From Leisingera sp. ANG1 (GTDB lineage: Bacteria; Pseudomonadota; Alphaproteobacteria; Rhodobacterales; Rhodobacteraceae), in NCBI RefSeq assembly GCF_000203975.2, contig NZ_AFCF02000016.1, forward strand, positions 62,001 to 126,000: a stretch of DNA of 64,000 nt. Reading direction: 5' to 3'. The notes under the pieces are model-generated. The model was not told where the DNA came from, searched no databases, and saw nothing but the letters and a program-made list of their open reading frames with translations. Shown here piece after piece: positions 27,619-35,504 of the stretch. The position numbers were made by a program, and so were the translations under genes. The first letter of the stretch is position 1; each line of letters begins with the position of its first letter.

Positions 27619-28629
27619 ATGCGCACTTATCTCAAGGGGGCCGCGCTGGCCGCCCTCACCGCCGCCTTTGGCACCGAAGCCCTGGCCACCGAATGGAACG
27701 TCTCGCTGTGGGGCAAGCGCCGGGCCTTTACCGAGCACGTCGAGAAACTGGCCGATCTGGTCAGCGAAAAGACCGGGGGCGAATTCACACTGAACATCAG
27801 CTATGGCGGGCTTTCGAAGAACAAAGAAAACCTCGATGGCATCTCCATCGGCGCCTTTGAAATGGCCCAGTTCTGCGCCGGCTACCACCGCGATAAGAAC
27901 CCGACCATCACCGTGCTGGAGCTGCCGTTCCTGGGGGTGACATCGCTGGAGCAGGAAATCGCCGTCTCGCAAGCGGTCTACCAGCACCCGGCAGTGCAAA
28001 AGGATCTGGCCCGCTGGAACGCAACCCTGCTGATGCCTTCGCCGCTGCCGCAATACAATCTGGTCGGCACAGGCGATGTGCCCGGCACGCTGAAGGACTT
28101 TGAAGGGCTGACCGTGCGCGCAACCGGCGGTATCGGCAAGGCGATGGAAGCGGTCGGCGCGGTGCCCACCTCGATGTCGGCCACCGAGGTGCGCCAGGCA
28201 ATGGACAGCGGCATCGTCAAGGCGGTGGCCTTTGCGCCGCACGCGCATATGTCCTTTGGCACCATCGAAAACGGCACCTGGTGGACCACCAACCTGAACC
28301 CCGGCACGGTGAACTGCCCGGTGGTGGTGAACACCGATGCGCTTGACAGCCTGTCCGATGAACACCGCGAAGCGCTGCTGGGCTCGGTGGATGAGGCGCT
28401 GGCCCATTACGTTGATTTCTACAAGTTCAACTCGCTGGACACCTGGGAACCTGCGCTGGATGCCGCCCGGATTGAGCTGGTGACCTTCCCGGATGCGGAA
28501 ATCGCCGCCTTCAAGGAGGCCGCCGCAGCACCCGCTGCCAAGGCCTGGATCGAGGAAAACGCCGCCCGCGGCCTGCCTGCGCAGGAACTTTACGATCTGG
28601 TGACAGGCCTGATCGCCGACGGCAGCTGA
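27619..28629 (+). CDS. TRAP transporter substrate-binding protein (DctP family)
   Basis: A 336-residue periplasmic binding protein. The signal peptide is MRTYLKGAALAALTAAFG followed by TEALA, with likely cleavage before TEWNVSL. The mature chain shows the DctP fold pattern, including the ligand-carboxylate Arg region DFEGLTVRATGG and the downstream VAFAPHAHMSFGTIENGTWW. The start at 27619 has a GGGAGGA ribosome site (27606-27612); longer in-frame starts would hide the signal peptide. The substrate is presumably an organic acid, from the Arg and the DctB/D-like neighbours. It is followed by a hairpin and the two membrane subunit genes. Confidence 0.92.
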   Translation: MRTYLKGAALAALTAAFGTEALATEWNVSLWGKRRAFTEHVEKLADLVSEKTGGEFTLNISYGGLSKNKENLDGISIGAFEMAQFCAGYHRDKNPTITVLELPFLGVTSLEQEIAVSQAVYQHPAVQKDLARWNATLLMPSPLPQYNLVGTGDVPGTLKDFEGLTVRATGGIGKAMEAVGAVPTSMSATEVRQAMDSGIVKAVAFAPHAHMSFGTIENGTWWTTNLNPGTVNCPVVVNTDALDSLSDEHREALLGSVDEALAHYVDFYKFNSLDTWEPALDAARIELVTFPDAEIAAFKEAAAAPAAKAWIEENAARGLPAQELYDLVTGLIADGS

Positions 28630-28638
28630 CCCTGCCGC

Positions 28639-28675
28639 GCCCCGCAGCCGCGCGTTGCGGGGCCACTGCTTTTTT
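28639..28675 (+). terminator. intercistronic hairpin with T-run between TRAP SBP and small permease genes
   Basis: GCCCCGCA (28639-28646) pairs with TGCGGGGC (28656-28663), and a T-run follows at 28670-28675 after six bases. Placed just after the binding-protein stop codon, it probably lets only part of the transcripts continue into the permease genes. Confidence 0.65.
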
Positions 28676-28700
28676 CCTGAAAAACTGATGGAGTCCCGCC

Positions 28701-29333
28701 ATGGCCGGCTCATCCCTCGTGCTGACAGACGGCAGCCGTCTCAGCGCGCTTGACCAGAACCTCTACCGCTTGGAAAAACCCCTTGCCCTGCTCAGCGGCC
28801 TGGCGGTGTTTTCCCTGATGCTGCTGGCCGTTGGCTCTGTCGGCGGGCGCAATTTGTTCAACAGCCCGCTGCCGGGGTACGTGGACTGGATCGAGCAGGC
28901 GATGCCGCTGATTGCCTTCATGGGTATTTCGTTCACCCAGCGCGACGGCGGCCATATCCGCATGGATATGCTGGTGGGCGCCCTGAGGGGGCGGGCGCTG
29001 TATCTGGCCGAATTTCTGACCACCGCCGCTGTGCTGATCCTGATGCTGCTGATGGTCTGGGGCAGCTGGGCGCATTTTCAGCGCAGTTTCGACTTTGCTG
29101 CGCCGTGGTGGAGCGCCGACAGCTCGATGGATATCTCGCTGCCGCTCTGGCCTGCGAAACTGCTGGCGCCGGTAGCGTTCAGCGTGCTGTGCCTGCGCCT
29201 TTCACTGCAGCTCTGGGCCTATGGCCGTGCTTTGCGCAGCGGCACGGACAGGCCCGTTGCCGTCCCGATGATTGCCGATGCCGCCACCCAGGCGGCGATG
29301 GAGGCGGATCACGTCTCCGGCCACGACAGCTGA
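28701..29333 (+). CDS. TRAP transporter small permease (DctQ family)
   Basis: A 210-residue four-helix membrane protein, the small subunit of a tripartite periplasmic transporter. Helices: LALLSGLAVFSLMLLAVGSV, a second around the conserved DWIEQAMPLIAFMGISFTQRDGGHIRMDM region typical of DctQ, LAEFLTTAAVLILMLLMVWGSW, and LLAPVAFSVLCLRLSLQLW. The N-terminal 25 residues are cytoplasmic. It has a GGAG ribosome site 10 bases before the ATG and lies between the binding protein and the large permease, 12 bases before the latter. Confidence 0.9.
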   Translation: MAGSSLVLTDGSRLSALDQNLYRLEKPLALLSGLAVFSLMLLAVGSVGGRNLFNSPLPGYVDWIEQAMPLIAFMGISFTQRDGGHIRMDMLVGALRGRALYLAEFLTTAAVLILMLLMVWGSWAHFQRSFDFAAPWWSADSSMDISLPLWPAKLLAPVAFSVLCLRLSLQLWAYGRALRSGTDRPVAVPMIADAATQAAMEADHVSGHDS

Positions 29334-29345
29334 GGAATTTCTGAC

Positions 29346-30746
29346 ATGGAACCGATTGAAATTGGGCTGATCGTTTCAGCCGGGCTGCTGGTGATGGTGA
29401 TCCTGGGCATGCGGGTGGCCTTTGCCGCTGCTGCTGCCGGGATGATTGGCCTGATCTGGATTTTCTGGGCCAAGTTCGGCTATGACCCGGCGCGGTTCAC
29501 CAAGGCGCTGACCATCGCGGTCAAGACCGCAGGCCAGGTGCCGCATTCCAAGGTGTCCAGCCAGGCGCTGAGCCTCATCCCGACGTTCATCCTGATTGGC
29601 TATCTCGCCTATTACGCGGGCCTGACCAAGGCATTGTTCGAGGCCGCCAAGCGCTGGATGGCCTGGGTTCCGGGCGGGCTGGCGGTCTCCACCGTCTTTG
29701 CCACCGCGGGGTTTGCCGCCGTGTCCGGCGCAAGCGTGGCCACCTCCGCCGTCTTTGCCCGCATCGCCATCCCGGAGATGCTCAAGATCGGCTATGACAA
29801 GCGCTTTGCCGCCGGTGTGGTGGCAGCGGGCGGCACCCTGGCATCGCTGATCCCGCCCTCGGCCATTCTGGTGATCTATGCGATCATCGTTGAACAGGAT
29901 GTGGGCAAGCTGTTGCTGGCAGGCTTCATTCCCGGGGCGTTTTCGGCAGTGATCTATGGTCTCTTGATCGTTGGCATGGCGATGGTGATCAAGGACTTCG
30001 GGCCGCGCGTCACCGGTTTCACCTGGCGCCAGAGGTTTGCGGCATTGCCGCCTGCGCTGCCGATCGTGTTTGTCGTCGTGACCATCATCTTCTTTGTCTA
30101 CAACCCCTTTGGCGGCGACGCCTGGGGCACCCCGACCGAGGGCGGGGCAATCGGGGCGTTTGTGGTGTTCCTGATGGCCCTGCGCCACGGCATGCGCTGG
30201 CGGGAACTGAAGGATGCGCTCTTGGAGACCGCCAAGCTGAGCGTGATGATCTTCACCATCATATGGGGGGTGCTGATCTATGTGCGGTTCCTCGGCTTTG
30301 CCGATCTGCCCGGTGCCTTTGCCGATTGGATCACCTCGCTGACCATGAGCCCGATGCTGATCCTGATCTGCATTCTGCTGGCCTATGCGGTGCTGGGGAT
30401 GTTCATGGATGCAATCGGGATGCTCTTGCTGACGCTGCCGGTGGTCTACCCGGCGGTGATGGCGCTCAATGGCGGCGAGGCGGTTTCCGCCGCGGACAGC
30501 GCCTTTGGCATGTCCGGCCCGATGTGCGCGATCTGGTTCGGCATCCTGGTGGTGAAAATGGCCGAGTTCTGCCTGATCACCCCGCCCATCGGCCTCAACT
30601 GCTTTGTGGTGGCGGGCGTGCGCGATGACCTGAGCGTGCAGGACGTGTTCAAGGGGGTGACACCTTTCTTTATAGCCGATGCGGTGACCATTGCGCTGCT
30701 GGTGGCCTTCCCGGCGATTGTACTGTGGCTGCCGGGGCAGGTCTGA
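29346..30746 (+). CDS. TRAP transporter large permease (DctM family)
   Basis: A 466-residue ion-transporter-superfamily membrane protein with about 12 hydrophobic segments, the translocating subunit of the TRAP system. Family marks are the N-terminal GMRVAFAAAAAGMIGL, SLIPTFILIGYLAYYAGLTKALFE, AAVSGASVATSAVFARIAIPEM, the GGTLASLIPPSAILVIYAI signature and the C-terminal ITPPIGLNCFVVAGV. The insert RRLLx-free segment at 29500-29560 is slightly longer than in short DctM forms. It is the last gene of the transporter operon and is convergent with the sensor kinase at 30801. Confidence 0.93.
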   Translation: MEPIEIGLIVSAGLLVMVILGMRVAFAAAAAGMIGLIWIFWAKFGYDPARFTKALTIAVKTAGQVPHSKVSSQALSLIPTFILIGYLAYYAGLTKALFEAAKRWMAWVPGGLAVSTVFATAGFAAVSGASVATSAVFARIAIPEMLKIGYDKRFAAGVVAAGGTLASLIPPSAILVIYAIIVEQDVGKLLLAGFIPGAFSAVIYGLLIVGMAMVIKDFGPRVTGFTWRQRFAALPPALPIVFVVVTIIFFVYNPFGGDAWGTPTEGGAIGAFVVFLMALRHGMRWRELKDALLETAKLSVMIFTIIWGVLIYVRFLGFADLPGAFADWITSLTMSPMLILICILLAYAVLGMFMDAIGMLLLTLPVVYPAVMALNGGEAVSAADSAFGMSGPMCAIWFGILVVKMAEFCLITPPIGLNCFVVAGVRDDLSVQDVFKGVTPFFIADAVTIALLVAFPAIVLWLPGQV

Positions 30747-30766
30747 CACGTCTTTGATGCGCTGAA

Positions 30767-30794
30767 CCGGGCCGCCTGCTGCTGGGCGGCCCGG
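30767..30794. terminator. bidirectional hairpin between convergent TRAP and kinase genes
   Basis: CCGGGCCGCC (30767-30776) pairs perfectly with GGCGGCCCGG (30785-30794) around an 8-base loop. It fills the 54-base gap between the two convergent stop codons. There is no T-run on either strand, so termination efficiency is uncertain. Confidence 0.6.
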
Positions 30795-30800
30795 CTGATT

Positions 30801-32363
30801 TCAGCGGAAGGTCAGCCGGAAACAGGCGCCGCTGCTGGAGGGGATGACACTCAGGGTGCCGCCGAGGGCCTCTGCCGTTGCCTTGACGATGTTGAGGCCC
30901 ATGCCGGTGCCGCCGCTGTCCCGCCGGGTGGTGAAGAAGGGCTGCAGGATCTTGTCTGCGTTGCCTTCACTGATGCCGGGGCCGTCGTCTGCGATCTGAA
31001 GACAGGTGGCGGTGCCGTCCTGACAGGCGGACAGCACGGCCTGTTTGGCGCCGTGCTGCTGTGCGTTTTCCAGAAGATGGGTGAGGATGATCTGCAGGGT
31101 GCGCGGCGCCACTGGCAGCGGCAGGCTGCCGTTCTCCAGCTTGACCGCAAGGGCCGGGAAGGTTTGCGAAAACTGGGCCTGGAGTTCGTTCAGGCAGCAG
31201 CTTCCTGCCATGGCGCTCTGATCTGCCAGGCTGAAGGCGCGCATGTTGGCCAGCAAATCCTCCATCCTCTTGCCGCCCTTGTCTACGGTGTCGAGCAGCC
31301 GGTGCCGTTGTGCCGGGGGCAGATCGTCGTCGCGCAGCAGTTCTGCAGCGCCTTTCAGAGCCGTAAGCGGCGATTTCAGCTCATGAGTCACATGGGCGGT
31401 GTAGGTTTTCAGTGCGTCCTGCTTGCTTTGCAGGCGGCCGGTCAGAGACTGGAAGCTGCGGCTCAGCTCTTCGATTTCGCGGGTGCCGAGCTGGTCCGGC
31501 GGCTCCCACATCTGGCTGCCGTGGCCGGCCAGCTGGCTGCGCTGGATCAGCAACTGGATCGGGCGGGTGATGAAGCGCCAGAACACATAGCCGATCAGTA
31601 TGGTGGAAAGGGCAATAAAACCCGCGGCCTTGGCAAGATTGAAGCGCTCGCCATAGAGAAAGCGGAAGATGTGGTTCGGGGTGCGGCTGAGGTAGACCGC
31701 GCCGATCAGGGTCTGGTCCGCATAGACCGGCATCGCCACAAAGACGCGCACGCGGGCGCCGCGGCTGAGAGTGTAAAGCGCGGGCGGCGCGTCCTCGCGC
31801 AGGCGGGTGCGCGCAACAGAGACGGTTTCGCCTGCCAGCGCGCCCTGCACCTCCTCCACATGGCCCAGAAAGGTGCCGGTTTCAGCGGTGCCTGCAAAGA
31901 CGTTGCCGCGGGCGTCAAGAAACCGGTAGCCGGCCAGCGTCTGCGCCTGTGCGGCATTGGCAATGCGGGTCAGCGGGGTTGCGATCTTCCGGTAAGGGGC
32001 GCCCGCAGGACCAGAGAGCGGTTTTGCGTCGGGGCGGGGCGGCAGGACGGTTTCGCTGTTGACGGACAGCGACGGAAACACCGCGTGCTCGCCGGAGACC
32101 GGGCGCCCGCGGGGCGGCTTGGTGCCAGCTGCGCCTGCATAAAGCTCGGCATAGGCCGCCGACATCACCGCGGCCTGGGTCAGCAGGCTTTCCTCGGTCT
32201 GCTGCACCAGCTGGCTGTCGTAGAAGCGGAACAGGATCAACCCGGCAAAGGGCAGGCAAAGGACCAGCGCCAGCACCAGAAGCACCACAGCCCAGAGCCG
32301 CGGCCGCCATTTGCGGGTCAGCCCGTTTCGGGCCAGTGTGTTGCGATTCAGGCTGGGGTGCAT
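30801..32363 (-). CDS. CreC-like sensor histidine kinase
   Basis: A 520-residue inner-membrane kinase with one N-terminal helix (LWAVVLLVLALVLCLPFAGLIL) and a large periplasmic domain to about residue 260. A second helix (AAGFIALSTILIGYVFWRF) and a HAMP-like linker follow. The kinase core has AHVTHELKSPLTALKGAAE (phospho-His), THLLENAQQHGAKQ, ADDGPGI and GTGMGLNIVKATAEALGG. The layout and the RR-then-kinase order resemble CreB/CreC. The gene overlaps the response regulator by 16 bases and is the last gene of the three-gene operon. The signal is unknown. Confidence 0.88.
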   Translation of the reverse strand: MHPSLNRNTLARNGLTRKWRPRLWAVVLLVLALVLCLPFAGLILFRFYDSQLVQQTEESLLTQAAVMSAAYAELYAGAAGTKPPRGRPVSGEHAVFPSLSVNSETVLPPRPDAKPLSGPAGAPYRKIATPLTRIANAAQAQTLAGYRFLDARGNVFAGTAETGTFLGHVEEVQGALAGETVSVARTRLREDAPPALYTLSRGARVRVFVAMPVYADQTLIGAVYLSRTPNHIFRFLYGERFNLAKAAGFIALSTILIGYVFWRFITRPIQLLIQRSQLAGHGSQMWEPPDQLGTREIEELSRSFQSLTGRLQSKQDALKTYTAHVTHELKSPLTALKGAAELLRDDDLPPAQRHRLLDTVDKGGKRMEDLLANMRAFSLADQSAMAGSCCLNELQAQFSQTFPALAVKLENGSLPLPVAPRTLQIILTHLLENAQQHGAKQAVLSACQDGTATCLQIADDGPGISEGNADKILQPFFTTRRDSGGTGMGLNIVKATAEALGGTLSVIPSSSGACFRLTFR

Positions 32364-33043
32364 GCGCCCATCCTGAGGCCGACGCCGTGCACGGTCACGA
32401 TCCCCTCGGCGCAGCCCGCCTGCGCCAGCTTGGCGCGGATGTTGCGGATGTGGCTGTCGATGGTGCGGTCGGAGACATGGATGTTGTAGCCATACAGCGC
32501 ATCCACCAGCTGCGCCCGCGACAGCACCCGGTCCGGGCGGGCCATCAGGGTTGCCAGCAGCCGGAACTCCGACCCGGTCAGGGACACTGGCACAGCGGCA
32601 AAACGGCAGAGGTGGCGCTCCGCATTCAACTCCAGGCTGCCCTGCGCCAGCACCGCTTCGGGCTGTGCCGGGGCGGCGGGGGCGCTGCGTTTCAGGATCG
32701 CCTTGATCCGGGCCACCAGTTCACGCGGGGAGAAGGGTTTGGTCAGGTAGTCGTCGGCGCCCAGCTCCAGCCCGACGATGCGGTCGATCTCGTCATCACG
32801 GGCGGTGAGGAACAGGATCGGCACGTCGGAGGATTTGCGGATCTCGCGGCAGACTTCCAGCCCGTCCATTTCCGGCAGGCCGATGTCCAGCACGATCAGG
32901 TCGGGGTTTTCCTCCCGGCTCGCGTTCAGCGCGGCGAGGCCGTCACTGGCAAAAAGCGTCTCAAAGCCTGCCTTTTCCACCGCGAAGCCGGTCACCTCAA
33001 GGATATCGGGATCGTCATCGACAACAAGAATGCGGGCTGGCAT
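32348..33043 (-). CDS. OmpR/CreB-like response regulator
   Basis: A 231-residue regulator: receiver domain (ILVVDDDPDILEVTGFAV, phospho-Asp at about 53 in LIVLDIGLPEMDG, LTARDDEIDRIVGLELGADDYLTKPF) followed by an OmpR-type winged helix (LTGSEFRLLATLMARPDRVLSRAQL then SDRTIDSHIRNIRAKL). The start at 33043 gives the canonical MPARILVVDDD; a longer in-frame reading to 33220 would run through the upstream gene. It is 13 bases after the DUF4173 stop and overlaps the kinase start, so the three genes are one transcript. Confidence 0.93.
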   Translation of the reverse strand: MPARILVVDDDPDILEVTGFAVEKAGFETLFASDGLAALNASREENPDLIVLDIGLPEMDGLEVCREIRKSSDVPILFLTARDDEIDRIVGLELGADDYLTKPFSPRELVARIKAILKRSAPAAPAQPEAVLAQGSLELNAERHLCRFAAVPVSLTGSEFRLLATLMARPDRVLSRAQLVDALYGYNIHVSDRTIDSHIRNIRAKLAQAGCAEGIVTVHGVGLRMGACTPA

Positions 33044-33056
33044 CAAATGGGGTCCT

Positions 33057-34583
33057 TCAATTTTGCCGCTGATAATAGGCTTGGATCCGCCACCTCCGAA
33101 AGCCCCATTCGCGCCAGTTGGTGATGGCGGTCTTGTAGAGGTCATAGTGCATTGCGCTGCCGCAGACCTGCTGTCCGGTTTCGGTTTCAAAGGCATGGAC
33201 AGCGGGGTAGGCACCGGCACCGAGGCTGCAGATGTAATATGTGTCCTGTTTCACCAGCGTACTGCCGTGGGTCAGGTTGTAGCGGGCGATGACCTCGGCG
33301 AAGTTCACGAAACCGCAGATGTAGAGGGTTCCTGCAAGGGCGGCAAAGCAGCGGCGCAGCAGCCAGGCATTGCCGTGGCCGCGGCGGATTTGCATCACGG
33401 TCAGAACCAGCCCTGCCAGCACCAGCGCCATCCAGATGAAGGCAGCAATCCGCAGGTAAGTCAGCGCATAGGCTCCGACATAATGATGCAGCCGGATGGC
33501 GGCGGTCAGCACCAGGAACATGTTCTGCGCCAGCCAGAGGTAGACCAGAGCGCGCAGGGTTCTGTCGGCGCCAGTCATGCTGCGCGTCACCAGCGTGAAC
33601 ACACCGGCCAGCAGTGCCGTCACCACCAGCGGATAGGATCCACGGTGGGCGTAAGAAGCATAGCTCATCCCTTCAGGCAGGGAGACGCCGCCGGTCAGAA
33701 TGCCAAGATCCATCACCGTTTGGACCAGAAACAGCAGGTTGAACAGCACCAGCGAATTGCGCACCGAAACCGGGTTGATCAGAAAGGCGGCCCGGCTGGG
33801 GCCTGCCTTTTGCACGGAAACGGGCGGTGCTGCACTGCCCAGCCATGTCCCGCTGAGGTTGAGGCAGGGCCACAGCAGCGCTGCCATCACGGTCCAGAAC
33901 AGGAGCCGCAGCCAGAATTCCAGCTCGAACAGGCGGCCCGGGTCCAGCTCTGCCAGAACCTCCTCCAGCACCGGGTTGGCGGCGGCCAGAAGCATCAGAA
34001 AAACCGCGCCCATGAGCAGCGGCAGCGCCATCGCTGCCGCCTGGCGGCGGGCGCCTGAGCTGAGGTCCGTGGCGGGCATGGCGCGGAATGCATCGCGCAG
34101 CAGCAGCGTGGCGCCGATGGTCGGCAGGCGCAGGGCGGTGCGCAGCGCCAGACGTTCGCTGGCGGCCTGGCCGTAGACCGCCCAGACCACAAGGCAGACC
34201 AGACCGCCGAGGCTGAACAGAACCGACAGGAACTGCAGCTCAATGGCGGCGGGCAGATTGCTGAGCACAGCAAAACCTGCCGCACCGGCCCATTCCCGGG
34301 CTGTTGGCCGCCGCGGTTTCATCGCCATGACGGCAGCAGAGAGGATCAGCGCAAAAACCGCAACCGAGATGCCTGCGGGCTGTTCCCAGAACAGCCAGTC
34401 GGCAACTGCAACCAGGGCCGCCAGAAGCGGTATCGCATGGCGGATCCGTAAAGCGGCGATGAGCGGCCCGCCGTCCCGCGGGCGGCGGTGCGGAGCCTGC
34501 GGCGGCCCGTCCGCCGTTTCCAGCCACCACCCATCCAGCCTGATGCTGTCGGGCACCCCGTGAATAACCAGTTCCTGCCTCAT
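33057..34583 (-). CDS. DUF4173 (DUF4153-like) multi-pass membrane protein
   Basis: A 508-residue membrane protein with about 11-12 hydrophobic helices, first at about residue 45, and a soluble C-terminal tail of about 80 residues (ARYNLTHGSTLVKQDTYYIC followed by SLGAGAYPAVHAFETETG and ending WGFRRWRIQAYYQRQN). The DUF4153/DUF4173 group has no established function. The HxxxxYPLVVTALLAGVFTLVTR and ARYNL segments are family-like. It is the first gene of an operon with the CreB/CreC-like pair, so it may modify or report on the signal sensed by the kinase, occupying the place of CreD functionally. Cys-containing tail could be redox-active; this is inference. Confidence 0.75.
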   Translation of the reverse strand: MRQELVIHGVPDSIRLDGWWLETADGPPQAPHRRPRDGGPLIAALRIRHAIPLLAALVAVADWLFWEQPAGISVAVFALILSAAVMAMKPRRPTAREWAGAAGFAVLSNLPAAIELQFLSVLFSLGGLVCLVVWAVYGQAASERLALRTALRLPTIGATLLLRDAFRAMPATDLSSGARRQAAAMALPLLMGAVFLMLLAAANPVLEEVLAELDPGRLFELEFWLRLLFWTVMAALLWPCLNLSGTWLGSAAPPVSVQKAGPSRAAFLINPVSVRNSLVLFNLLFLVQTVMDLGILTGGVSLPEGMSYASYAHRGSYPLVVTALLAGVFTLVTRSMTGADRTLRALVYLWLAQNMFLVLTAAIRLHHYVGAYALTYLRIAAFIWMALVLAGLVLTVMQIRRGHGNAWLLRRCFAALAGTLYICGFVNFAEVIARYNLTHGSTLVKQDTYYICSLGAGAYPAVHAFETETGQQVCGSAMHYDLYKTAITNWREWGFRRWRIQAYYQRQN

Positions 34584-34831
34584 GTCCTGTCTCCTGCTCT
34601 CAAATCTCTTTGCCAGGCAGGATGAGGCCCGCGCTTGCAGCTTTGGCGTGCTGTCTCCGCAGGTTTCAGGGGGCTTTTGTGCAGATTTCGTGCAGGGATG
34701 AAGTGTCCGCTGCTTGCCTTTGAAGGGAGAGATTCCGCGGGCTTCCCCAGGGTATGCCTCTGCAGTTTTCGGCTGCGGGTGCAGCGGGCCGCCTTCTCGG
34801 CGCCGTCGCGGCAGGCCGAGACGTGCTGCAG

Positions 34832-35503
34832 TCAGCGGTCCATCTTTTGTTCCGCAAAGGCCCGGGCCGCGGCCACCGCCTGCTGGTCCGGTTCAGCCCC
34901 GGTGAAGCCCAGCAGGTAGCCTTCCAGCCGGGCGGTGCGGGCCTGCATAGGCTCGCGCACTTCCAGTGCGTGGTAGCCGCATTGCATGAAGTAAAGGATC
35001 CGGGCGCGGGCCTCAGCTTCATAGGCGGAGTAGTCGTGGCGTTCGAACATCGCCGTCACCGCAGCCAGCCGCTGCGCATCCGCCGCGTCGATCCGGTTGC
35101 GCACCTTGCCGTCGCGGCGCGACCATTCGCGCACCGCAAAATCCAGGGAAGCGTCGAACAGGTCCGGGTCGACAAAACAGCGGAAGAAATTGCAGACCGC
35201 CCAGGAGATATTGGCGGCGGGCAGGTCGCAATGGTCGAGGATGGGCGCGGTGTTGCGTGCCTCCCAGTCGTCCAGCAGCGCCTCCAGAAGGTGTTTGCGG
35301 CTCTTGAAGTACCAGTAGAAGCTGGAGCGCGATACGCCGAGCCGTTCGCCGATCGCCAGCACCTTGACCCCGGCCACCCCTTCGCTGACCAGCAGGTCGC
35401 GGGCCACGTTCAGCCAGTCCTCCGGCGTGACCTTCACATGGCCGCTGAGGGGTTCCTTCTCGGGGTTGTCCCGGTGCAGTACCGGGGCGGCGCGTCTGGC
35501 CAT
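34832..35503 (-). CDS. TetR-family regulator of the MttB/dehydrogenase operon
   Basis: A 223-residue TetR regulator. The N-terminal DNA-binding domain has VTPEDWLNVARDLLVSEG, then VLAIGERLGVSRSSFYWYFKSRKHLLEALL; the helical C-terminal part (from about residue 80) would bind the inducer. It is the third gene on this strand, one base after the methyltransferase stop, so it is made from the operon it probably controls. The paired inverted repeats at 39530-39578 are the likely operators. The stretch 34584-34831 upstream of the DUF4173 gene shows no supported gene. Confidence 0.9.
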   Translation of the reverse strand: MARRAAPVLHRDNPEKEPLSGHVKVTPEDWLNVARDLLVSEGVAGVKVLAIGERLGVSRSSFYWYFKSRKHLLEALLDDWEARNTAPILDHCDLPAANISWAVCNFFRCFVDPDLFDASLDFAVREWSRRDGKVRNRIDAADAQRLAAVTAMFERHDYSAYEAEARARILYFMQCGYHALEVREPMQARTARLEGYLLGFTGAEPDQQAVAAARAFAEQKMDR

Positions 35504-35504
35504 G

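Noticed and set aside
31053-32489. Open frame of about 478 codons on the plus strand opposite the CreC-like kinase
   Set aside because: The kinase motifs on the minus strand are complete; no family in the antisense translation.
32348-33220. Longer form of the CreB-like regulator with 59 extra N-terminal residues
   Set aside because: The extension overlaps the DUF4173 gene, is low-complexity, and the receiver domain begins exactly at the inner ATG at 33043.
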